64,000 bases of DNA from Chiridota heheva (taxonomy: Eukaryota > Echinodermata > Holothuroidea > Apodida > Chiridotidae). The notes below the pieces were generated by a model, which had not been told where the DNA came from, did not search any database, and saw nothing but the letters and a program-made list of their open reading frames with translations. Where the stretch lies: contig JAIGNY010001857.1 in NCBI GenBank assembly GCA_020152595.1, positions 548,501 to 612,500 on the forward strand. Reading direction: 5' to 3'. Of the stretch, positions 22,551 through 39,366 are shown one piece after another (the stretch's first letter is position 1; the number at the start of each line of letters is the position of its first letter). The translations under genes were made by a program, and so were the position numbers.

Positions 22551-23181
22551 TTTTTTTCTTAGGCCAGATAAGCAATGGCAAATTTATTGACCAATCAGGT
22601 GTGCAGATAGAAAGTTGAAAACATGGTTATTCATGTTTATTTAGTGTACGAATATGTATATATTAATATTTCAGTAGAGATGAGTGATACATTAATTGTC
22701 GCATATGCATACACAACGCGTACGAGATCTTTGACCACGTTTATTCTTAGAGAGCATTTGAGATTGGCGAAAGTTTTATTTATCTGTTTATTTTCTAGCA
22801 AATAGTTACCACTAGGTACCATTTATTATTATATGAAGATTTCTCTGCGATGACACACTTCCACACATACACTAGACTGCTAACCTCGAGTTAGTTCTTC
22901 AAAAACTGTGCATTACCTGATTACGAGAGAGCAAGTACCTTGTGTGGTAGGTCCTTGGAGAGAACAAAACTACTTCCCAGCCATTACGCATTCTGAACTG
23001 CAAAGTTTCTCGTGTGTACATCCTACGCATATGTGAGGAACTTCACTTCGGTGCATACAGTTTTAGACAAGCGTTAAAACTTAAAGAATATTCATAACAC
23101 CATCATAGCAACAAGGTGAAGTAATACTAGAATCTGATTGGTCAATAAATTTGCCATCGCTTATCTAGCCTAGGAAAAAAA
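22551..23181. mobile_element. 631-bp element bounded by 48-bp inverted repeats
   Basis: The left arm (22,551-22,598, TTTTTTTCTTAGGCCAGATA onward) and the right arm (23,134-23,181) are reverse complements with about three mismatches in 48 bases. Short frames inside (60-61 residues) resemble no known transposase. The flanks are copies of the (T)GACAGACGGGA motif on both sides (22,533-22,545 and 23,182-23,193). This fits a MITE or foldback element set in the motif field. No clean target duplication could be assigned. Confidence 0.6.
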
Positions 23182-23541
23182 TGCAGACGGGACAGATTTT
23201 GACTTGGAATATCAGATCAACTATACATCACAGGTTATTTTTATTTCACTTTCATCTTGACAGATCATAGGAATTTATCTTTAGAGCAAAAAAAAAAAAT
23301 CTTTGCATGTAAAAAGTAAACAACTTTTGTTTTATTTTAAGAGACGGGGACATGGCAATGTGATTATTTCAAAAGAGTACAAGATTGTCATATTTCATTT
23401 TTTTGGCTTTTCTCTAGCGGTGGATAGGGAAGGTATCGTACTTCATCAACCAATAATGATTATCTTTGAAGCATAAGAACTGTAACAAAGGAAAACAAAA
23501 TTTCCATCACAAAATAGGTGGAAATGCTACTTCTTGTCCCT

Positions 23542-23613
23542 GTTTTGACATAGTGGCGAATGTAGGATCGACTGGAAAAGCATTTTTTAAATTTTGACAT
23601 AGTGACGAATGTC
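23542..23613 (-). repeat. Two inverted copies of the 31-bp minisatellite unit
   Basis: TTTGACATAGTGGCGAATGT and a second copy 46 bp on are the reverse complement of the unit tandemly repeated at 24,291-24,532. The outermost bases (CAGGGACA against CAGAGACG) also correspond, so this is the opposite end of one structure rather than a chance match. Confidence 0.7.
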
Positions 23614-23636
23614 TTTAAAGGCATATTACTATCAGT

Positions 23637-24159
23637 CAGCTGCGTAGCCAGTGGGGGTCGCTCCCAATATTATAATCCGTCAGTTCAAATTTTAATCCAT
23701 CAGTTTAGATTGCTGCCATCGGTTCAACAAGCTTTGATGTTCCAGGTGCTTATTATAAACTACTAAGACAGAGAGAGAGAGGGAGGAAGGGACCTTTCTT
23801 TTAGACAACCCTTATTTTCCATAGAGTGACGATAAACCTAAGTATGTACAATACAACATTATATTTCCACATGCATTTTCACGATTTAGTTTGGGATATG
23901 GTGTATTACAGCTTTCTTTGACATGAATTTGGACTTGTATAATATACCTTCTTACTATGCATTGTACCTTCTTACTATGCATTGTAAACATACGTTTTTG
24001 TGCTTGAAATGTCAATTTTGCGAGAGCTTTCGGGGGCTTTGTCCCCTGGACCCCACCAGGGGCCCTTAAGCGGGCCCCTGGACCCCAGGCCAACAAGTCG
24101 AGTGGCACCTTCAATTCAATCTCCTCACTTTCCATATGAAAAACCTGGCTACGCCACTG
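23637..24159. mobile_element. hAT-like MITE, 523 bp, 8-bp target duplication
   Basis: Ends are CAGCTGCGTAGCCAG and the reverse complement of CAGTGGCGTAGCCAG (two mismatches in 15). Flanks are CTATCAGT (23,629-23,636) and CTATCAAT (24,160-24,167), 7 of 8 matching. Terminal CAG with 8-bp duplications is typical of hAT-superfamily elements. No transposase is encoded. The interior has GGGGGCTTTGTCCCCTGGAC-type sequence also seen at 47,380-47,450. Confidence 0.7.
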
Positions 24160-24290
24160 CTATCAATCATATGTATGTTTTCCTCGTTTTCTTAAAATAA
24201 TAAACTGTAAAACTGTAAATAATCAATAAATGACACAAACACAAAAACAGATACTTGTTAATCATAGTTATTTGCAATTTGAATTTGTTA

Positions 24291-24532
24291 TTGCACATTC
24301 GTCACTATGTCAAAACTACTTTTGCACATTCGCCACTATGTCAAATCTACTTTTGCACATTCGCCACTATGTCAAATCTACTTTTGCACATTCGTCACTA
24401 TGTCAAATCTACTTTTGCACATTCGTCACTATGTCAAATCTACTTTTGCACATTCGCCACTATGTCAAATCTACTTTTGCACAATCGCCACTATGTCAAA
24501 TCCACTTTTGCACATTCGTCACTATGTCAAAA
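24291..24532 (+). repeat. 31-bp minisatellite, ~7.8 copies
   Basis: The unit contains TTGCACATTCGCCACTATGT followed by CAAATCTACTT. All three forward frames stay open across it because 31 is not a multiple of 3 and the unit lacks stops in each frame in turn; the overlapping open frames of 107-113 residues are therefore products of repetition, not genes. Confidence 0.9.
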
Positions 24533-26149
24533 CAGAGACGTTCTGTTTCCCCAAACTTCAAGCCTTGGTAAAAATTAAATCCAAGTGCAGTAGAAGAAAA
24601 GCAAAAATAGTTTCTGAAAGCTTGATTAGTGTACTATCTAAGTAAAAATGATTTACAAATAGAAAATATACTTTGAAAATTCATGCAAGTGCAAGCTTAA
24701 TCCGGAATTGGCCCTGAGCTAAAAGACGCCCAGCGGCCATTTTGTTCATATTTTGCGATAAACATATACAACCATTTGTCATATAGATTGTAAGATTTTG
24801 CGATGTGTAATTTTATTCCTTAAAATCTGCCATCTCAACAACAGAATTATAGTGTTACAAACATTTGCATTTTTAAAATGACTTAATTCGTGCCTAAAAG
24901 CCTAGCTTTCTTCTTGATTTTTCCTCATATTTCAAAAAAAGCATGGTAAATATTTAACAGTTTAAAAGAAAGTGGATAATTTTTAGCCATGAAAGCAATG
25001 AAGTTTGTCACTGAGTTCTAACTGTCACCGGGCAAAGATATTTTTCGCAGAGTTATTTAATATTTCAACATTTTAGCACTACATAAAGCTTTAACGTAAG
25101 TATTGCAAAGCATCATGGGAAATATCTCAAAATGGCAATGTCCATGTTACGAAAAGTTCTTCATTTTAGGAACTTTTTGGGTCCTTATTTTAGGACCTCC
25201 CGGACTGACAATCTGCTAGTGTTAGGCTACCCCATCCTGTTAGGAATAGGCTACCCCAACCTGTTAGGGTTAGGCTACCCCAACCTGCTAGGTTTTGGCA
25301 GTGGGTTATGTTTCAAAACCTGCTATGTTTGGCAATTAATCAACTTCAGGCTTAAAATGCAAGACATTTATTTCATGTTATAGTGTAAGGACGTGGAGAG
25401 GGTACTACCTTACTATATACTAAAATCATGTAAATAGCACGTGTTACCAATTCCGGGGAACATATAGCATTTATGTCGGCCCCTAAAATTTGAAAAACAA
25501 AACAAAAGGAACAAAGAATAAATAAAAACAGTCAGGAGTGAAGAAAGGAGGTGGATTGGGGTGAGGTTCAAATTTTTGTGATTCTTTGTGGTAGGTATAG
25601 GATACTGAGGAATCCACTTTATATGCTCTTAGCTTAGACCCTGAGATGCATAAGAATCAGGCACCAAATTTGTTTAAGCGTAAAGCCCTTTATTTTATAA
25701 TAAACTTTGAATTTTGAGGGGATTCCCCCTCTTCCCATGCACATTTTTCTGAATGTAATCTTTTATATGGTGATTTCTTGTATCTCATAGCGTGATTTTG
25801 CCCCCGTCCCACATACATCTTTTGACATTTCTCCCACTTTCGGTACGCAACGCCCGTCTAAGATAGATATATTTGGTAAAGCTTCCCCCTTCACTTCCTT
25901 TAGTTTTCTAAATTTCTATTTCAGAAAAGTTTGCTGTCAGAAATCGAAAAATGATAGGCCTATTCGGAAACATCAGAAAATGATCTATAATTAATCGAAA
26001 TTGTATTGGTTTGATTCATGGAAAATGGTCTATCAATGACAGTGAGGGACGAGAAGAATGAGTGGGGGGAGAGGAGGTGGGTGCAAGGGATGATTACCAA
26101 TATCTGCTCTGTTTATTTTTAACGGCTGTCCCTATCACATGGCAGCTTT
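24533..26149. other. Gene-free stretch with a 24-bp repeat patch
   Basis: At 25,218-25,297 there are three units of the GTTAGGCTACCCCAACCT family. An inverted YY1-like motif (GCGGCCATTTTG) lies near 24,732-24,743. Nothing else recognised. Confidence 0.5.
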
Positions 26150-27283
26150 AAGGTCTTGGTGAGTTAATATATTACACATTGTGATGTATGACCAAGAGGG
26201 TTGCTCCGTATTTTTAAGTAATTCCTTTTTTCGTGTGACATAATTATCATGTCGAGGAAAGTAACCCATTCTGAAAAAAGGTGTGTAGTTCTTTTACACC
26301 CTCAAGGCCTTAATTCCCATGAGGACGGGTGACTTTACCAGAAATAAAGAAAATCATAACTTTAAAAAGCACCACATGTCTCCTAACTTTGTGGACAAAA
26401 ATGCCCCCCCCCCTTCCTTCCATACACACACTTTTGTGAAGATAAAGTACGGTCATGCATACTCTACGTCAAATTCTAGCTCAGAGTATAAATGTTAGAT
26501 ACAAACTCTTTTCAGTTGGGAACATGACCTTGCTATATGACAGTTACTCCGATATTATTAATTTTTGAGGACTTGACTTGGAAGTTAGAATTGAGCGTTT
26601 GAGGGTTTGTAAAACGATCACTCCCGAATAAATCCGGATAATTCAAATTGCTCTAACTTATGCAGTTTCATTGTTCGTCACTATAGGAGATGATTAGATG
26701 ACGTACAAGACAATATATTAAGGTCTTGGTGAGTTAATATATTACACATTGTGATGTATGACCAAGAGGGTTGCTCCGTATTTTTAAGTAATTCCTTTTT
26801 TCGTGTGACATAATTATCATGTCGAGGAAAGTAACCCATTCTGAAAAAAGGTGTGTAGTTCTTTTACACCCTCAAGGCCTTAATTCCCATGAGGACGGGT
26901 GACTTTACCAGAAATAAAGAAAATCATAACTTTTAAAAAAACACCACATGTCTCCTTTGTGGACAAAAAATGCCCCCTTCCTTCCATACACACACTTTTG
27001 TGAAGATAAAGTACGGTCATGCATACTCTACGTCAAATTCTAGCTCAGAGTATAAATGTTAGATACAAACTCTTTTCAGTTGGGAACATGACCTTGCTAT
27101 ATGACAGTTACTCCGATATTATTAATTTTTGAGGACTTGACTTGGAAGTTAGAATTGAGCGTTTGAGGGTTTGTAAAACGATCACTCCCGAATAAATCCG
27201 GATAATTCAAATTGCTCTAACTTATGCAGTTTCATTGTTCGTCACTATAGGAGATGATTAGATGACGTACAAGACAATATATT
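26150..27283. repeat. Recent direct tandem duplication of ~570 bp
   Basis: Copy 1 (26,150-26,719) and copy 2 (26,720-27,283) are almost identical. Differences are an indel of a few bases after ACATGTCTCC, C-run length (GCCCCCCCCCC against GCCCCC) and A-run lengths. The junction is seamless. No gene is inside. Confidence 0.95.
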
Positions 27284-27503
27284 TCGGATTAAATCGGAAT
27301 CCGCGTATTTTTAGTCTCGGTAAAGTTCTCAAAATAAAGATTTTACGTGGCTCATTTTGTGAAGATATTTGAAAAGTTAAGATTCATCAATCATTTTTCC
27401 TATCTGTGAAGGTCACTTTTCTTCATAGTAGGCAACTTTTTATTAGGCTCAATATGCTTTTGTAAAGTGAATTATTAGTGTCGTCAAATTTAATCCATCT
27501 TCA

Positions 27504-27607
27504 AGTTGTGACTAAGCTAGGCCTATCATTGGGCCTGGGGGGCTAGTACTAGGGCCTATCACTATTATGACCCGAATTTGTTACCCACCTTAGCGAAGTC
27601 AGACAGA
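27504..27607. repeat. Dispersed ~104-bp repeat, copy 1, between 27-bp direct repeats
   Basis: AGTTGTGACTAAGCTAG to GCGAAGTCAGACAGA recurs at 27,961-28,080. Copy 1 is flanked by near-identical 26-28 bp direct repeats (containing TTTAATCCATCTTCAAG) at about 27,479-27,504 and 27,607-27,634, which is unusually long for a target-site duplication. Confidence 0.75.
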
Positions 27608-27960
27608 GTCATCAAATTTTAATCCATCTTCAAGTACTTTTAGTAGGTGAAAATGCTCAGAGAAAAAGCCATTCCAAATTCTCACTTTTTAGACCTTATT
27701 CCTTCCTAAAGTGATAAGGTGTATCTTTTCTGTAACACTAGTTTGTTACTATGGCAATGCATTGAGACAGGACGGAATTATGCTAAATGAAATAAATTTG
27801 GTAGGATGATTATTGACAGAGCCTACGGATATAAACAAATGATATTCTTGTTACTGTTATCCACATTTTTGGATATGCTATACTAGGTTTAGGTCTACCA
27901 AATGCAAAGAACGATCTGTTTATGCACCCAATATTTAAGCCCCTGCATTGGCACTTTGGC

Positions 27961-28080
27961 AGTTGTGACTAAGCTAGACCTATTAATAGGCCAAGGGGAG
28001 GGGAAGGGGGGGGGGCTAGTACTAGGGCCTATCACTATTATGACCCGAATTTGTTACCCACCTTAGCGAAGTCAGACAGA
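27961..28080. repeat. Dispersed ~104-bp repeat, copy 2 (expanded G run)
   Basis: Same ends as copy 1 with a longer purine/G tract (GGGGAGGGGAAGGGGGGGGG) in the middle. No flanking direct repeats are visible here. Confidence 0.75.
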
Positions 28081-35204
<7,124 letters not shown>

Positions 35205-35206
35205 GC

Positions 35207-35373
35207 CACTGATTGTGGCGTAGCCAGCTTTCAAAAAGTGAGGGGTCCTAGATCCCCTCCAAAGACAAAAGTGAAATTTTATAAACCAAAATTATCCCAA
35301 ATTCCTAAATTTTCCATCGAAAAGTGGGGGTACTTACCCCTCCCCCATGCACCCCGTGGCTATACCACTGACT
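35207..35373. mobile_element. Degenerate short hAT-like MITE
   Basis: GTGGCGTAGCCAG on the left and GTGGCTATACCAC on the right form imperfect inverted ends of the same type as the better copies at 23,637, 37,672, 41,571 and 43,118. CACTGATT and CACTGACT may be the 8-bp duplication, but the exact ends are ambiguous. Confidence 0.4.
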
Positions 35374-35930
35374 AATGCAGCGCAAATTTACATTTTTTCC
35401 AACTTATTTTGGAAGCCTGCTCCGTCACTGAAATGTATTTTAAATAATTCAACAAGGGGGTTTTCAATAAACAGTGCTGGACCTGTGGGGGTGGTTCATG
35501 GTAAAAAATGTCCAACTTTTGCCAGAAAATAGCAAAAAAGTAAGTAATAGATATATATAAAACTTATTTTCCAGGCGAAATATGAAAGCTGTTTTGGGAC
35601 CCCACAACCCCCCCTTCCACTAAATTTCAGAAAATTGTGTTCGATTGTTGGCTGATAGAAATTACACAAGTAAATGACCAAAGTTGTAATAAATGCTACC
35701 TCATATTATTAAATTAGGTCGTAAAATACTTATGGAGCCTATTTATCTATCTGAACTTGACATTTATAAACATTGGGAGTTATCAGCTTTTAACGCTAAA
35801 GCTGATATGACGGGTACACATCTCGATATTAGGTATGAAATTACTCTTATAAATCACAAAATAAATTCTTTTTCTTGATATTCAATCGAATCTATGCGTA
35901 TTTTGTAAACCTCCAGCGTTTATTTCCACA

Positions 35931-36185
35931 CCAATAGCATCAGTTGTTCTGGAGAAGCAGGAGCGCTGTAGATCGACTATTGGTCTTGTACATCCGGTTT
36001 ACGGATATACACTCAATGCGCATGCGTTACAATCATGGCTTTTAATTCTAGCCGACAGCGGGTCTAATCGAATTGGGATAGAACTTTTCTTAGGTTCTTG
36101 GGTTGTGATTTGTCCCGAGATGAATTTGAAATTATTTTATTCATAGATAAAACAACATTTGGTTTTACTTCACGAATTGGTAAGT
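35931..36185 (+). promoter_or_regulatory. Candidate TATA-less promoter and first exon (CCAAT, NRF1-like, donor)
   Basis: CCAAT at 35,931-35,935, its inverse ATTGG at 35,979-35,983 and an NRF1-type palindrome TGCGCATGCG at 36,017-36,026 are followed by ATGG in fair context (36,034), which stops after ten codons, and then a perfect donor GAATTG|GTAAGT (GT at 36,180-36,181). This fits a housekeeping-type promoter with a mostly untranslated first exon on the plus strand. The next exon is not identified. Confidence 0.35.
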
Positions 36186-37000
36186 TGTTTTTTTCGTAAT
36201 TTTCATCATTTTTTTGTTTCGGTCGGTTGTCAATTTTATTACGTTTTTTTATCTTTCATAGGCTGTTGTGCAAAAAGTAGTACTCACATTGTGACATAAA
36301 ACGATGTCGTTAATTCTTAAAAGTCGTATCTTTTATCGTGCACTCATACGATAAATATGTGTTCTTCGGTTTAAGAGCAAATTGCTCTGATCCACAACAG
36401 AGATTAAATGGAAATTCATCACTTGAATTCAAATTCGTTATCACGTGATTTTGATTAAAGTTTTTGGGTTTTATACAAAGATTTAATAGATTAAAATCAA
36501 AAATTTTGCAAACTGTGGGCAGCCATAAGTAAAAAAAAAATATGTTTTCTTTTCTTTTTTTGAAAAAAATGTTTTATTCCGAATTTTTATTTTTTTTTTT
36601 TTTTGCTGGAATATCAACCTGCCGGTTTATGCATGTAGTCATTCAAAATTAGACATGCCTTCTTGAGGACACAAAGGCAATTTGGGTTGAAAGTGCGTCA
36701 ATATCGTGTTCGATCCCAGAGAAATCAAGTATTAAACACTTAAAGGAACTTTTCTTGAATTATTTTCAGTAGATAACGATATTTTTTGTCAACATTTTCT
36801 ACCGATATAAGGAAAAAAACCTCTGGACTGTTGAACGTGTATAATGATAATAGAACTCTTCAAATTTCCTGCAAATTTGTGATGCATAATAGAACAGACT
36901 TTTCACTTTTTATCTTTAAAATCCCGTCACAAAATGTATTACAATAAGCATAACTTTTTCTTTTTTCTTGGTTTGTATGTCCTGGCTTCTAAAAAGGCCC
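36186..37000. other. Gene-free stretch with T and A runs
   Basis: Contains long T and A homopolymers (36,530-36,605). No repeat family or exon recognised. Confidence 0.45.
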
Positions 37001-37140
37001 AGGCGGAGATCCATAAGCCTAGGCGGAGATCCATAAGCCTAGGCGGAGATCCATAAGCCTAGGCGCAGACCCATAAGCCTAAGCGCAGACCCATAAGCCT
37101 AGGCGCAGACCCATAAGCCTAGGCGCAGACCCTGAAGCCA
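37001..37140. repeat. 20-bp tandem repeat, 7 units
   Basis: Seven exact-register units of AGGCGGAGATCCATAAGCCT and its variant AGGCGCAGACCCATAAGCCT. The first three units share one variant and the rest the other. It resembles the AGGCCCAGACCC words of the array intron and lies exactly where homology to that intron begins. Confidence 0.95.
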
Positions 37141-38252
37141 AGACCCATGCTAATTTGTACAATTCACGCATTCGGTGTGTGTGAGTGTATTCCAATCAAG
37201 ATTGTCTTAAAAATAAACCAACAATATTTTCACATAAAATTAAATTCCACTCATTTCTGATCATGCTCAGGCCCATAGGCTCAGACGCCCAAGGCCTCTA
37301 GCCCCAAATCTACTTGGCCCAGATCTAGAATTCATACAATCTGCGCTTTTCCGAAAGTGTGAGTTTTCCCCAATGATTTTCTTCAAAATATTCCAACGAA
37401 ATTTTCACATGAACTTAAATTCCACCCATTTCTGACAATCCTCAGGCCCCATACTGTCATAGTCCCAGATCCTCTAGAACCAGATCACAGAGACACAGGC
37501 CCCTAGGCTCAGACCCTATATGCCCAGACCCCTAGGTTAAGGACCCGAGGCCCAGATCCCCCATTGTGGTACGATCCACGCATACGGTGTGTGTGATCAT
37601 TCCCAAGCACGATTTTCTTCAAAATAGCCATCAAACAATCTGTGCATATAAACTTGAACGGTTACTTGAGGCAGGCGCGGAGCCAGGATTTTTTTAACGG
37701 GGGGCCTAGACCATCAGCCCTTGGTGAAGTTTGCCCTATTGTAACTGCGCTACGTACGCACCACTGTGGGTTGGCGTGTAACGTATATGGAGTCTCTATA
37801 TGTCCAGTCTCTATATAGTTCATTACTGGTGTTTAGATTAGATCTCGAGTTTGTTACTTGGTGGGGAGGTGGGGGTATTCCTTCTTTTAAAGGTATTTCC
37901 GTAGTGAGCGAAAACTTTTACTTTTTTTGCGAAGGAATGGAGGGGACCTAGCCCCCCCCCCCTCCCCCCCCCTTCTGGCTACGCGCCTCACTTGAGACAC
38001 AATGCGGGTATCTTTAGAAATAATTTCATACGTGCCTACTCTAGGCCCTATGTGTAATGGACTATGAATTGGCCTAGCAGTTACTTCCCAATATTGTTTG
38101 TGGTGTACAAAGGCTTTAAAAAAAAAAAAGCCATTGTAAACACCCATAATTCCGTTCATGCATTCCTGAACCTTACTTTATACTCCACACATAGGCCAAG
38201 CCCAGCATACAACAGTACACAAGCGTAACAGCAGGTAGGGTCAATTACTTAC
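37141..38252 (-). repeat. Diverged copy of the array's post-exon-B intron
   Basis: Segment order matches 2,265-3,257 of the array: AGGCCCAGA-rich subrepeats, TGTGTGATCATTCCCAAGCA, CACAATGCGGGTATCTTTAG, CATTGTAAACACCC, then the donor region of exon B. It is clearly more diverged than array units are from one another, so it separated before array expansion. Apart from the MITE at 37,672-37,989 it is collinear. Confidence 0.85.
37672..37989. mobile_element. hAT-like MITE, 318 bp, with visible empty site
   Basis: Begins CAGGCGCGGAGCCAGG and ends CTGGCTACGCGCCTC; flanks are ACTTGAGG and ACTTGAGA. The array units read CGATTACTTGAGACACAATG uninterrupted at this place, proving ACTTGAGA as the pre-insertion target. 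Interior sequence (CCATCAGCCCTTGGTGAA, CGCTACGTACGCACCACT) is shared with the copy at 41,571. Confidence 0.88.
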
Positions 38253-38440
38253 TTTGCGCCATCACTTCTTGACCTTCTTGAGCGCCTTTTTCTCCTCCTT
38301 GCACAGCAAAAAATTGCCCTGAGACATCTGGGCTTCTTCTCATTATCTGAGGAGTCACTTTCGCTGTCACTGTCAAGGCTTTCATTACTTTTGGGTTTAT
38401 TTTGAGGGCTTTCCTCCAATTGAAACGGTTTGTTGGCCAT
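38253..38440 (-). CDS. Diverged single exon B; candidate first coding exon of the array gene
   Basis: Starts at an ATG (38,440) in good context (A at -3, G at +4) that corresponds to the internal ATG of array exon B. It gives 62 codons plus AA before GTAAGT, the same donor and phase as the array copies. The N-terminal part is Ser/acidic (ESLDSDSESDSSDNE) and diverged; the end, CLRAIFCCARRRKRRSRRS, is nearly identical to the array motif, so that motif looks constrained. AA would be completed by the G that opens exon A (13,870). The frame is also open upstream to a possible acceptor (ATTATACAG near 38,475), so it could instead be internal. Function unknown. Confidence 0.55.
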
Positions 38441-38833
38441 TTTTTCGACTTGAAGAAGTATCACTTTATCGCAATACTGTATAATAAAACAAACACAACT
38501 CTTGCGTTGTTGAACTAAATGATTATGACGTATACTGTGCCCATATGTTATCTTATCATTAGTCATTTTAATTATGACGTATGACAATGCGTTCAAAGCT
38601 TGTCCTCGCAAAAAGCTTACTTCAAGATGCGCTGCGTTTAAGCAGTTAAAACGTGCTCAGAAGAAAATAATGTTATGCGCAAACCCCGCATCTGGATATG
38701 TGGTAACTGCACGAATATCACAGAGTGCACAAAGAGTATTTCTGCGCATATTTCCGCGTGGAAAGTCACACCCGCTACATAAAGACCTTTTCAAATCAAG
38801 TTTAGCCGAACGTGAAACGTCAGGGTACTTTAA

Positions 38834-39190
38834 CCAATAAAATGCCGAGGAACTTTCGCTTTTACTAACCAACCAATTAGCTGCAGGGAAAATAGTATAA
38901 AAAAAACAATACGCGCGCGTATTACCTTCATAAACTTGTACGCACGTACATTATAGCACAACATTACATGCACGCCGTAGGCCTACGTACGTAAACGTTA
39001 TGTGAAATGTATTTAAGCTTTGTGTTGTATTCACACGTAAAGTATCTAAATTTGCGTCAAAGTTTCAACTGCTCTGCCTGGATACTTCTTTTCTTATGGG
39101 GGTTGTTTTTTGTTGTCACATTTCAAGAGGATCCGTACTGTCTTCCATTCAGACTGTCTCAATTAAGGAATACGCGATAACCAGGTAAGA
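38834..39190 (+). promoter_or_regulatory. Candidate promoter and first exon, divergent from the 38.4 kb exon
   Basis: CCAAT at 38,834-38,838 and 38,873-38,877, TATAAAAAA at 38,896-38,904, CpG-rich DNA (ACGCGCGCGT at 38,911-38,920) and a donor CCAG|GTAAGA with GT at 39,185-39,186. A plus-strand untranslated first exon of about 260 nt would fit. The CCAAT boxes also lie about 400 bp upstream of the minus-strand ATG at 38,440, so the region could serve both directions. Confidence 0.3.
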
Positions 39191-39252
39191 TTTCAAGTTA
39201 CAACTTGGCCTCAGGTACGTTTATAACACTAACGTTACGTTCAATGCATGTA

Positions 39253-39366
39253 GGCCCTTAGTGAGATAAACATCTCACTCAGTATGCCCTACATGCTACA
39301 CACTAGGCCTACTTGCAATACTGATGCATATGGCTACAGTACACAGTCATATGTTATCTGACTAGT
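39253..39366 (+). repeat. Dispersed repeat with conserved GTGAGAT hairpin
   Basis: GTGAGATAAACATCTCAC (39,261-39,278) and the following CAGTATGCCCTACATGCTAC match 16,353-16,412. GATGCATATGGCTACAGTAC and downstream bases match 18,735-18,778. Here the two parts are adjacent, suggesting this is closer to the full element. Confidence 0.7.

Noticed and set aside
24230-24645. Three overlapping 107-113 residue frames
   Set aside because: Products of a 31-bp minisatellite with no stop codons; all three frames stay open, which a real gene would not show.
38574-38840. 88-residue plus-strand basic frame
   Set aside because: Lies in the region upstream of the 38.4-kb exon with no splice or homology support; opposite-strand frame of similar length also open.
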